Positions 1 to 6,412 of a DNA stretch of 10,553 nt are shown here, piece by piece. This stretch comes from Baffinella frigidus. Its lineage: Eukaryota; Cryptophyceae; Cryptomonadales; Baffinellaceae. The notes beneath the pieces are model-generated. The model was not told where the DNA came from, did not search any database, and was given only the letters and a program-made list of their open reading frames with translations. The DNA lies in the NCBI GenBank assembly GCA_026770585.1, contig MU647016.1, positions 16,838 to 27,390 of the forward strand, read 5' to 3'. The translations under genes and the position numbers were made by a program. Every line of letters starts with the position of its first letter. Position 1 is the first letter of the stretch.

Positions 1-55
1 AAAGCACGCCCCCCCCACCCCACCTGCGCCCCCCCCGGTTCCCCCGGTTGTTCTT

Positions 56-715
56 CCACGGCAGAAGCATGGTGAGCACCCCCCGCCACCGCTCCGGGAG
101 CTCCGAGAGAATCTCGCAGGTTCCGTCCCCCCTCAGCCCCCCCCGCCAGGATAGAAGCGAGCTGGCTCCGCCCCTTTGATCCCCGCAAGAGTGTTAATTA
201 ATTGCTTTTGGCGCAACGAAATTGACAGCATAAATTCATACTATTACTAGTATGACCCAATCGTGCATTAAATTTCGTTGCCCGAAAACAATGATTAATA
301 CTTTTGTGGAGGTTACCTTGTTGACCCCCCCCGCCACGACAGACGCCCGCCGCGCACCCACCGCATCCCCTGACTCACCCGGATTTTGCCTGTCCTCCAA
401 CGGCTCATTTCCTCTCAACTCATCCGGTGCATCGCGGACAGGCAAAAGCCGAGCGCCCTCCACACTCGCCCGCTGCAAGTTCGCACGCCGCGCGCCATCC
501 GCTACGAAGGACGCCAGCCGCGTGCTTGCCTCCTCCCCGCGCCCATCCACACCATCCCCGCGGTGCTCGTTCCGCCCCCGCACAGCGCCCCCCGCCACGG
601 CAGAGGCACGTCGGGACCCAGGGGAGCCCCCCCCGAGCGCATCCGCAAGATCCCCACGCGCGTGGCGCCCCCACGCAGCGCCCCCTGCCACGCCCCCAGC
701 CACGGCAGAGGCAAG
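56..715 (-). repeat. Degenerate GC-rich repeats, possibly decayed coding sequence
   Basis: A core resembling CCACGGCAGAGGCACG recurs on the plus strand near 56, 334, 501, 595 and 700, with irregular spacing. Read on the minus strand, the copies from 334 upward give a recurrent peptide of the form R-x-A-S-x-V-A-G-G (four clear copies between 334 and 720), and the copy near 56 gives A-S-A-V-E-E. The minus-strand frame is open from 742 down to 236, and the plus frame from 252 is also open, as expected in such GC-rich sequence, so openness is weak evidence. The copies may be remnants of a repeat protein or simply a GC-rich minisatellite. No family was recognised. The block is interrupted by an AT-rich hairpin element at 213-281. 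Confidence 0.4.
213..281. mobile_element. Small inverted-repeat element, copy 1 (MITE-like)
   Basis: Perfect 11-bp arms GCAACGAAATT (213-223) and AATTTCGTTGC (271-281) enclose an AT-rich centre with a second hairpin, CATACT (237-242) and AGTATG (249-254). Its reverse complement aligns by eye with 4066-4138, sharing the GGCAACGAAA arm and the central CTAGTAAT, so the two look like copies of one element in opposite orientation. It is an AT-rich island in a very GC-rich block, consistent with insertion. No clear target duplication was found. Confidence 0.5.
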
Positions 716-782
716 TCGGGACCACGGGGTGCCTCCTGCCACCGGAGAATCCTCCAGAGGCCTCGAGCCTGGGGTTGAGGGT

Positions 783-860
783 GCAGGGTTCAGGGTTTAG
801 GGTTCAGGGCTCTAACTTGCTTCTAACGTGCCTCTAGGGTTGCTAGGGTTGGTTTCGCGT
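783..860 (+). repeat. Short degenerate TTTAGGG-like tract
   Basis: The plus strand carries AGGGTTCAGGGTTTAGGG-type heptamers followed by TCTAGGGTTGCTAGGGTTGG. These are degenerate plant/algal-type telomere repeats in G-rich orientation. The tract follows the GC-rich repeat block directly. Confidence 0.75.
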
Positions 861-1037
861 TTATCTTTTGTTGTTTGGTGTTGGTTATTTATTTTAATTT
901 TTAATTTTTAGGTGCGCGCTGTGTGACGAGGGAAGTTCGAAAGTTAGGGAGTGAGGCCACTTCTGAAAGCTCCCGCGAATCCGGGATTCTCGGTTTTCTA
1001 CACGATCTTTGCAGAAATTTTCCACCTTAAAAGATTT
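861..1037. other. AT-rich spacer without a gene
   Basis: This is T-rich and then mixed sequence. The only structure seen is the short palindrome GAATCCGGGATTC near 977. No coding frame of note was found. Confidence 0.5.
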
Positions 1038-1140
1038 TTCTCAGTTGTCGGGCACACTCACAATTCTCAGGTGTGTCCAAAATCCTGAGAATTTTCAGGA
1101 TTCTCGGGCCAACTGAGAATTTCTGGACGCACCTGAGAAT
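1038..1140. repeat. Nested inverted repeats built on CTCAGG/CCTGAG
   Basis: Three inverted pairs are stacked. TTCTCAGTTG (1038-1047) pairs with CAACTGAGAA (1110-1119). ATTCTCAGGTGTGTCCA (1063-1079) pairs with 1124-1140 at 16 of 17 positions. AATCCTGA (1081-1088) pairs with TCAGGATT (1095-1102). The first two pairs interleave rather than nest cleanly, so alternative folds compete. The origin could be a decayed hairpin transposon; no target duplication was identified. Confidence 0.6.
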
Positions 1141-1214
1141 CCTGAAGGGGTTCGTGTTTTATCGTTTCGAATCGAAAGGCCACGTGTTTTGAATCGATTT
1201 GGCTAATCGAATCT

Positions 1215-1301
1215 TCTGGAAGGAATCAAATTTGAATTCATTTAAAAGGTCGATTCTTCTAGAACTTCTAGAAGGAATTCGGTTTGAATTCGTTTAAAAG
1301 G
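1215..1301 (+). repeat. 35-bp direct repeat, period 52
   Basis: 1215-1249 and 1267-1301 match at about 29 of 35 positions, both beginning TCT(G/A)GAAGGAAT and ending TTTAAAAGG. The spacer contains the palindrome CTTCTAGAAG. This is a simple local duplication in AT-rich non-coding DNA. Confidence 0.7.
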
Positions 1302-1404
1302 ACTGTTTCCGCCCCATAATTGACTTTCAAATGTCACAATTGACTTTCCAAAGTGAAAAGAGTCGACTTATTCGGGACTTTGAACATTCGGAATCTCAGG
1401 TTCT

Positions 1405-1545
1405 CAAGTTAGGGTTTAGGGTTTGGGGTTTAGGGTTCAGGGTTTAGGGTTTAGGGTTTAGGATGTAGGGTTGAGAGTTTAAGGTTTCGGTCTTCGGGCT
1501 TCGGGTTTCGGGCTTCGGGTTTAGGTGTTGGAGATTTAGGGTTTC
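1405..1545 (+). repeat. Telomere-like TTTAGGG/TTTCGGG tract
   Basis: Degenerate heptamers TTTAGGG, TTCAGGG, TTTGGGG and, in the second half, TTTCGGG and CTTCGGG follow one another on the plus strand. The degeneracy indicates an old interstitial tract rather than a chromosome end. Confidence 0.85.
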
Positions 1546-1546
1546 G

Positions 1547-1652
1547 GATTGGAGATCAGGCTTGGGGGTTCAAGGTTTCAGATTGGAGATCAGGGATTCA
1601 GGGTTTCAGATTGGAGTTGGGCAGTGAGGGTTTCAGATTGGAGATCAGGCGG
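1547..1652 (+). repeat. GATTGGAGATCAGG tandem repeat
   Basis: Four units start with GATTGGAG at 1547, 1581, 1609 and 1636, giving periods of 34, 28 and 27 bp. The first three end in GGTTTCA or GGGTTTCA. The telomere-like heptamer is part of each unit, so the repeat seems to have grown out of the adjoining tract. Confidence 0.75.
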
Positions 1653-1986
1653 AACCTTTGACTAGCAAGCGGCGGCGAGGGGCAATGGTTTTGTCGACTT
1701 TGAGAGAGTCAGCGCCGACCACGCCAGAGCCCTGGAAGGGGGCGCTCAAAGTCACCCCCCCCATACCGCACGGTGGGCTTCGAGGGGGCCTGGATTCCAG
1801 AGGGGCACGTGACCAAATTGCAACAGAAAATTTACAAAGTTAATTGCATCAAGGCGAGTTGACTTTTGATGAAAGGTTCGTAGTCCACCGTGTGGGTGCA
1901 GCGCTTTCCCAAAAGCCGTCAGCGTTCGTATGCACCCTCGGAATGAGCCGAACCCCCGCGGGCAATCTCATCTCGCAAGATAGCTG
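1653..1986. other. Non-repetitive stretch, no convincing gene
   Basis: A plus-strand frame of 61 codons runs 1658-1843 but looks like chance. Small inverted repeats are visible: GACTTTGAG near 1695 with CTCAAAGTC near 1744, and GGGTGCA near 1894 with TGCACCC near 1931. A single GAGTTGACTTTTG motif sits at 1857-1868. Nothing else could be supported. Confidence 0.4.
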
Positions 1987-2092
1987 AATCAGTCCCTTTT
2001 CAATAGGAGGTTGAATAGGAGAAATCAGTTAAGGTGTAGCAACTTCAATTAGGCCTTCTAATGAAACGAAAAAGCTAATTAGGGAACTGATT
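1987..2092. repeat. 106-bp inverted-repeat segment
   Basis: AATCAGTCCCT (1987-1997) pairs with AGGGAACTGATT (2081-2092) with one extra base. A third AATCAGTTAAGG occurs at 2023-2034. It abuts the larger inverted repeat that starts near 2102. It could be a small MITE, but no flanking duplication is evident. Confidence 0.4.
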
Positions 2093-2101
2093 GGCGTGCT
2101 G

Positions 2102-2275
2102 CTGCAAAGCCACAGGGGAAGTTTCAATTTCTCTGGACACGACACTATTGTTGCCTTTTGACGAATTTTGGTCACGTCCTTGGGGCAAAAATTGCCTTTT
2201 GAGGGTAAAATGGCTCCAAAGTATAGGACACCAGAGTGTCCGCTACTTTTTGAAACTTCCCCTGTGGCTTTTCAG
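2102..2275. mobile_element. 174-bp inverted-repeat element (MITE-like)
   Basis: The terminal arm at 2102-2127 (core GCCACAGGGGAAGTTTCAA) is nearly perfectly inverted at 2250-2275. An inner hairpin GGACAC-CAGA-GTGTCC lies at 2226-2241, and TTGCCTTTTGA occurs twice (2151 and 2193). The interior shares CGAATTT..GGTCACGT and GGTAAAATGGCTCCA (2204-2218) with the 149-bp element at 7788-7936, so the two may share an ancestor although their ends differ. No target duplication was resolved. Confidence 0.55.
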
Positions 2276-2810
2276 TAGTGGGAGGACCTCGGGCGGACGG
2301 CTGGCCTTCCACGCCAGGTCATTCGTCGGAATTCCAGCTGCAAGTCTGTTTTTTAAAATTGTAACCGGGTCCGAAATTTTGTATTCGGTTCGGACATGGA
2401 AAGGACGAGTAGCTACAAAATAGATGGTGGCTACGTACCATTTAGTACCACGCAATGAACCGTTGCGTTCTGAAATTCGCAGTAATGACCTGGCGTGGCT
2501 CCTGAAGGCTTTCGCGAAGCAGCCTCTCCGCCTTCAGTTTTTTGCCGATCTCTGTTCAGGGGGTTAGGGTTGAGGGGCTAGGCCAAAACACGAGGGGTGT
2601 CCATTATCTCTGGGAGGCGACACGCGAGCAGAAAGATGCTCTAGAGAGTCACCTACCCAGAGTCATATATCACCAAGTATTCAACGTATACGAAGATTAA
2701 TGCGCGTTAAGTTGACGGTTGCGTTGAGTTGATAGTTCGACATCATAAGTTCGATAAAGTCTCTTCTCCCTCCCCCCCTTACACCACTTTAGACGTGATG
2801 GTGGTCAATC
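2276..2810. other. Long intergenic stretch, no gene seen
   Basis: Contents are a small hairpin GTCCGAA/TTCGGAC (2369-2395), a short GGGTTAGGGTTGAGGGG tract near 2559, and a GTTGA-rich patch near 2709-2730. The open frames on either strand are short and not protein-like in composition. Confidence 0.4.
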
Positions 2811-2893
2811 AAAAGTTGACGTAAGGGCAGAATCCCTCCAAAAGGGGGATTCCGCCAAAAGTTGACTCGCGAGTGGGAGCGAGTTGACTTTTG
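2811..2893. repeat. AAAAGTTGAC / GTTGACTTTT motif cluster
   Basis: AAAAGTTGAC occurs at 2811-2820 and 2857-2866, and GTTGACTTTT at 2883-2892. Between the first two lies a hairpin near 2830-2853, GAATCCC against GGGATTC. The same motif is tandemly repeated at 3327-3382 and occurs at 1858 and 5473. Its role is unknown. Confidence 0.6.
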
Positions 2894-3326
2894 CGATTGC
2901 CTCCCCTCAGGTCTAGCGTAGGATACGTCCTGGAGAGAGAGGGGTCGGGGTTTAGGGGTGAGGGTATAGTGTTTGATAGTTGTGAGGGCGCTGATCTGCA
3001 GCAAGGCGACGGAACCTCCAAAAATGAAGGTCTTAGAAGACCCCCGATTTTGAGGACTCTCCACTGCACCAAGGCGGGCTCGTCTTCAGGCTCATAGACT
3101 TTTGGATCAATCGTCTGCAGGCTGCGAGTGATAGAGAAGAGAAGATGAAGATGCAACATGGGATGGCGCGAAGCGACGGAAACAGGAACAGGGGATCAGA
3201 AAACCCAGTGCTGCCTGTTCTCTTCGCGCAACATACTTGGCCAACACCGTGTTGGGAGTAATCAAGGTCTCTCTCCCTGATGGGAAGGTGTTGGGGGCAG
3301 GCGGGGGGGGAGGGTCGAGTCTTGAG
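2894..3326. other. Intergenic stretch, no gene seen
   Basis: It holds a short GGGGTTTAGGGGTGAGGG tract near 2947 and the hairpin GGTCTTAGAAGACC (3029-3042). Open frames on both strands are short, overlap one another and look like chance. Confidence 0.4.
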
Positions 3327-3382
3327 GGTTGACTGTTGAAAGTTGACTTTTGCAGGTTGACTTATGCAAGTTGACTTTTGCC
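3327..3382 (+). repeat. Four 14-bp tandem repeats of (A/G)GTTGACTTTTGCA
   Basis: Units at 3327-3340, 3341-3354, 3355-3368 and 3369-3382 are exactly 14 bp each and share GTTGACT. The invariant GTTGAC contains the TTGAC core bound by plant WRKY factors, but tandem expansion explains it equally well, and nothing here shows a promoter. Confidence 0.9.
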
Positions 3383-3439
3383 GGAGGGAGGGAGCACCTG
3401 CGGCCTGGGCGAAGAGCTTCCCCGCAGCGTTCTGGTTTC

Positions 3440-3780
3440 GGGCTTAGAGTTTAGGATTTACGGTGTAGGGTGTAGGGTTTCGGGTTTCGGGTTTCGGGGT
3501 TGGGGTTTAGGGTTTCGGGTTTTGGGTTTTGGTTTTCGGGTTTCGGGTTTCGGGTTTCGGGTTTCGGGAATAGGGTTCAGGGTTATGGGTTTAGGGTTTG
3601 GGGTTTGGGGTCTGGGGTTTGGGGTCTGGGGTTTGGGGTTTGGGGTTTGGGGTTTAGGGTTTAGGGTTTAGGTTTGGGTTTAGGTTTAGGGTTTAGGGTT
3701 TAGGGTTTATTATTTATGGTTTATGGTTTAGGGTTTAGGGTTTAGGGTTGAGGGTTTAGGGCTCAGGGTTCAGGTTTCAG
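3440..3780 (+). repeat. Long telomere-like tract with variant blocks
   Basis: About 340 bp of heptamers in G-rich orientation fall into blocks: TTTCGGG (about 3534-3570), TTTGGGG with TCTGGGG (about 3597-3650), TTTAGGG (about 3651-3710), then TTTATGG and TTCAGGG variants. Translation gives a low-complexity glycine/phenylalanine peptide that should not be annotated as a protein. The block structure suggests local expansion of different variants. Confidence 0.9.
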
Positions 3781-3852
3781 GGTGAAAACCTGGCGGATCA
3801 CGTCTGGTCCCGGAAAGTCTTGCAGATACATCGTCCCGAGGGTACCCTATTC
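3781..3852. other. Unique spacer between two telomere-like tracts
   Basis: About 70 bp of ordinary sequence separates two G-rich telomere-like tracts. It may be an insertion into one original tract, but no terminal repeats are visible. Confidence 0.4.
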
Positions 3853-3930
3853 GGGTTTAGGGTTTCGGAGTTAGGGCTTAGGGATTAGGGATTAGGGTTT
3901 AGGGTTCAGGGTTTAGGGTTTAGGGGTGAG
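3853..3930 (+). repeat. Telomere-like tract
   Basis: The tract begins TTCGGGTTTAGGGTTTCGG and continues through ATTAGGG and TTTAGGG units, in the same orientation as 3440-3780. Confidence 0.85.
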
Positions 3931-4065
3931 AGCCGTTTGCATGAAATTTGTCCTCATGTACGTTGTATATTTGGCGATATATGACTGTGGGTAGTTGACT
4001 GTCTACAGCATCTTCTGCTCTCGTGTTGTGCTCACCCTGGGAAACTGATTTGACTTTCAGAATCG

Positions 4066-4138
4066 GGCAACGAAAATCACTACACAATTCGTTCTCACTA
4101 GTAATATCAAAGCATGTGGTGTAATGATTTTCATTACC
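4066..4138. mobile_element. Small inverted-repeat element, copy 2 (MITE-like)
   Basis: The left arm (4066-4086, starting GGCAACGAAAATCACTACAC) and right arm (4115-4138) are inverted repeats with three transition-type differences. The centre holds CACTAGTAATATC. It resembles the reverse complement of 213-281. The arm motif TGTGTAGTAATTTTCA also occurs alone at 4441-4456 and 9258-9273, and its inverse at 8311-8324, which suggests decayed copies or shared ends. Confidence 0.55.
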
Positions 4139-4208
4139 AGATTCTCAAAGAAGAACAGGTTTTACCGGATCAGTGCCGGCACAGCATCCAACACCCTGTC
4201 TTTTTAAT

Positions 4209-4312
4209 GTAATTGTTTGGAAGCCTATAAAATCGCAAAATCCCAGGTGTTACTGTCGTTTCAATGGAATTGATTGGGTACCCATAAAACCACGAAATCC
4301 CAGGTGTTACAG
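4209..4312 (+). repeat. 47-bp direct repeat, period 57
   Basis: 4209-4255 and 4266-4312 match at about 37 of 47 positions and share a 17-bp exact core, AAATCCCAGGTGTTAC. Because the period is divisible by three, a 68-codon plus-strand frame (4173-4379) carries a 19-residue repeat containing NPRCY twice. Whether that frame is translated is unknown; the other possibility is a non-coding tandem duplication. Confidence 0.7.
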
Positions 4313-4440
4313 AACAGAGGGCGACCTCTATCTGAGCCGGAACTTTGAACCGTGTTATCTAACTCGGCCGTGGTACTAATTTTTCGAATAGATGGACTAA
4401 AGTCCTTCAGACGACAGGACATTCCACACGGGTGAAACAG

Positions 4441-4456
4441 TGTGTGGTAATTTTCA
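4441..4456 (+). repeat. Solo TGTGTGGTAATTTTCA motif
   Basis: This is one of several copies of the arm motif of the 4066-4138 element (others at 9258-9273 and, inverted, 8311-8324). No partner arm lies nearby, so it is probably a decayed element end. Confidence 0.4.
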
Positions 4457-4541
4457 TTGAAAAACAATCGAGAAGTCGCCTGGTTCAAAATTCGAGTTAG
4501 TATAGAACCTGTCGTTGCAGGGACAGGCTCAAGAAGGTTGT

Positions 4542-4679
4542 CTAGCTCTGCCTCAGTTAAACTGGTCTCGTCATTTGACGAGCCCGGAAGTTGATTTCCC
4601 TGTTTTGTGGTACAAATTCGTCAATTTTTGGCGCGAAAACTGAGAAAATGATGAGACCAATTAACTGAGGCAGAGCTAG
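4542..4679. mobile_element. 138-bp MITE with 35-bp terminal inverted repeats
   Basis: The terminal arms 4542-4576 and 4646-4679 start CTAGCTCTGCCTCAGTTAA on each strand and differ at only a few positions. The element is flanked on both sides by GTTGT (4537-4541 and 4680-4684), a likely 5-bp target-site duplication. It encodes nothing, as expected of a non-autonomous element. The superfamily cannot be fixed from the ends alone. Confidence 0.8.
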
Positions 4680-4684
4680 GTTGT

Positions 4685-5092
4685 TGAACTCGTGACGGCG
4701 GATGGGAATTCACGGCCCGTCAACAAAACCGGTGCGCAGCCGAAAACACAACCCCTCGGAACCGTTCGGAGAATTGCGTGCGCGGTTGGGGGGCCCAAGT
4801 TTGGACGTGACCAGCCTGTAGTAAATTCAGTACAGTAGGGACGTGGCCAGCCTGGTGTGGTACAGCGGGGGGTTCATCCGGGAACATGTTGAATTTAAAA
4901 GAAAAAGGCCTATCAAACCGGGTTCTGGTCCTTATTGAATCGACTTAGGGCCCTAATTAATCTTCGTCCAACTCCTATGAACACATAGGGATCGATTTCC
5001 GTTTAAATTAAACATGTCCCCGGATTAGGATTTACCATTGCTTTCACGAAGTCTTTGTCCAGTTTGATGCTCTCCTTGAATTTCGCCTGCCC
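4685..5092. other. Intergenic stretch with a small tandem duplication
   Basis: A duplicated segment starts GGACGTG(A/G)CCAGCCTG at 4803 and 4839 (period 36); each unit ends in GTACAG. Other structure is limited to the hairpin CCTATG-AACA-CATAGG near 4973. No gene is visible. Confidence 0.5.
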
Positions 5093-5235
5093 GGGTTTAG
5101 GGTTTAGGGTTTAGGGTTTAGGGTTTAGGGTTTAGGGTTTAGGGTTTAGGGTTTAGGGTTTGGGGTTCAGGTTTTAGGGTTTAGGGTTTAAGGATTAGGG
5201 TTTAGGGTGTCGTGTTTAGGGTTGAGGGTTTGGGG
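5093..5235 (+). repeat. Perfect and degenerate TTTAGGG tract
   Basis: Nine perfect tandem TTTAGGG units run 5096-5158, the purest stretch in the window, followed by about 75 bp of degenerate units (TTTGGGG, TTCAGG, TTTAAGG, TGTCGTG). The heptamer matches the Arabidopsis-type telomere repeat. Since it lies inside the window with long flanks, it is interstitial. Confidence 0.95.
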
Positions 5236-5257
5236 GCACAGAGCACTCGGCGCGGTC

Positions 5258-5325
5258 AGCCCTCAACCCCAAACCCCAAACCATCCTCCACGCACACGGA
5301 ATCCCACACCCTAAACACTAACCCC
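5258..5325 (-). repeat. Short C-rich telomere-like patch
   Basis: CCTCAACCCCAAACCCC and then ACCCTAAACACTAACCCC read as telomere-like heptamers on the minus strand, immediately after the G-rich tract that ends near 5235. The orientation therefore flips within about 25 bp. A 10-bp direct repeat CGGCGCGGTC lies at 5248-5257 and again at 5562-5571. Confidence 0.6.
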
Positions 5326-5385
5326 ACCAAGTCTCAACCACCAAGTCTCTCAGAGGGACAACACACCTCCTTTCTTTCGGTCGGA

Positions 5386-5556
5386 CCACTAGCCCTCCGA
5401 GGTGGTTCAAATAGTGCTCTGGAACCCTTTTAGATCTAGAAGCTCTGGAGGTCGGATCCGACCTCCAGAGCTCAAAAGTTGACACATTTCAGCTTGAAAA
5501 TCAACTTTTGAAAATAGTTCCAGGGCTCTATTTGAGCCACCTCGGAGGGCTGGTGG
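5386..5556. mobile_element. 171-bp inverted-repeat element ending CCAC(C/T)A
   Basis: The arms 5391-5425 and 5517-5551 match at about 32 of 35 positions inverted, beginning AGCCCTCCGAGGTGG. The outer ends read CCACTAGCCC and, inverted, CCACCAGCCC. GA lies on both sides (5384-5385 and 5557-5558), consistent with a 2-bp target duplication. Inside are a 32-bp perfect palindrome (5441-5472) and an 11-bp inverted pair TCAAAAGTTGA/TCAACTTTTGA (5472-5482, 5501-5511). The ends resemble those of the 149-bp elements at 7788 and 8907. Confidence 0.7.
5441..5472. repeat. 32-bp perfect palindrome
   Basis: AGCTCTGGAGGTCGGA is followed directly by its reverse complement, with GGATCC at the centre and no loop. 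It lies within the 5386-5556 element and could extrude as a cruciform. Confidence 0.95.
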
Positions 5557-5597
5557 GAATCCGGCGCGGTCCAGTACAAATCAAGTCCCCCCCAGAG

Positions 5598-5627
5598 GCG
5601 AATTGCCCCCCTTGCGAGGGTTGGTGG
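5598..5627 (-). mobile_element. Orphan end of the CCACCA element family
   Basis: The sequence from GCGAATTGCCCC to GCGAGGGTTGGTGG matches the right terminal repeat of the 149-bp elements (TTTGCCCA..GTGAGGGTTGGTGG). No matching left end was found at the expected distance, so this is a fragment or a solo end. Confidence 0.55.
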
Positions 5628-5707
5628 CAGATTGGTTGGCTCGCTCACTGTGTCCCCGCACAGCGGACTTCGAAGAGACTTTGAATAATCCTTAAGCTAT
5701 AAGACCT

Positions 5708-5742
5708 AGGACGCTACGGTAGGCAATCCGTAGGGACATCGG
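5708..5742 (+). repeat. CTACGGTAGG..CCGTAGGGAC block (shared module)
   Basis: AGGACGCTACGGTAGG followed by CCGTAGGGACATCGG aligns with the interior of the element at 8158-8365 (near 8236) and with 6155-6192. Each contains two self-complementary CTACNG/CNGTAG arms. The copy here has no recognisable element ends. Confidence 0.55.
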
Positions 5743-5751
5743 GGGGGTTCC

Positions 5752-5998
5752 TATCCTCTTGCCGGTCCAAAAAAATAACCTATGTCTGAAGGGATGAGGT
5801 ATTCTGCTGAATTTTACCCCTACATTTCATCATTTTTCAAATCTGAAAGCGCAAATCCTCGAGATTTGGCCCCCAGCTCCAGATTCTGCTAAAAAAATCG
5901 AGCTGCGATGAAATCTCAATATCTTTACTACAGGATAAAGTTAAAAAAATGGCTGCAAGCTAAAGTCATTATTCTGCTATTAGACCGGCAAGAGGCTA
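5752..5998. repeat. 16-bp inverted repeat 215 bp apart
   Basis: TATCCTCTTGCCGGTC (5752-5767) is inverted at 5983-5998 with one mismatch. The enclosed sequence is AT-rich with poly-A runs. It could be a decayed MITE. A plus-strand open frame of 105 codons starts at 5908 but crosses this arm and the next element and has no recognisable features. Confidence 0.45.
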
Positions 5999-6104
5999 TC
6001 ATAGATAAGGTAACGGAAAGGTGGCCCGATTTGGGCCGAAAATCACTTCAAAGCCCGCTGTGTGGCCCTGCAGTTCCGCACGTGGTTTGTGTTACATCCG
6101 AGCT

Positions 6105-6288
6105 CCACCAGCCACCCGAAGTTGACCGGGTCCGTGTATTGAAAGATTTTTTCGGCCCTACCGTAGGACCTGGGGAATCCCTACGGATTTCGTGGGGGGT
6201 GAATAGATGGCTGGTGCACCTGTGAGGTGTACCTCACGGGCAATTTCCCGACCCGGAATCTTTCGATCTGGTCGACCATTTTTGTTGG
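6105..6288. mobile_element. Probable diverged member of the CCACCA family
   Basis: The left end CCACCAGCCACCCGAAG resembles the left end of the 8158-8365 element. The interior shares CCCTAC(C/A)GTAGGA, CCCTA.GGA..TCG and TTCCCGACCCGG with it in the same order. The right end is unclear. A 9-bp direct repeat ATCCGAGCT flanks it (6096-6104 and 6289-6297), which could be a target duplication of a different length or a coincidence. Confidence 0.45.
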
Positions 6289-6412
6289 ATCCGAGCTGGC
6301 TGCAGCGTCCGTGGCTGACCGTGTGCTGACAGACCGTCATGTGTCCTCTTCCTGAGGCAACTCCGCTGTTCCGAGCGAACGCAGCAGAGGGCAGAAGGGG
6401 ACCGGGACGTAC

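Noticed and set aside
2091-2423. Plus-strand open frame of 110 codons
   Set aside because: It runs through the inverted-repeat element at 2102-2275 and has no protein-like features beyond it.
3327-3382. WRKY-type W-box promoter cluster
   Set aside because: TTGAC is present, but in a strict 14-bp tandem repeat with no adjacent gene start, so tandem expansion is the simpler reading.
3378-3671. Open frame encoding a Gly/Phe/Arg-rich peptide
   Set aside because: It is a translation of telomere-like heptamers; any frame through such a tract stays open.
5093-5158. True chromosome end
   Set aside because: The perfect TTTAGGG run is flanked on both sides by kilobases of other sequence, so it is interstitial.
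5908-6225. Plus-strand open frame of 105 codons beginning MKSQYLYY
   Set aside because: The first 45 residues look plausible, but it crosses an inverted-repeat arm and an element, has no recognised motif and lacks any splice or promoter support.
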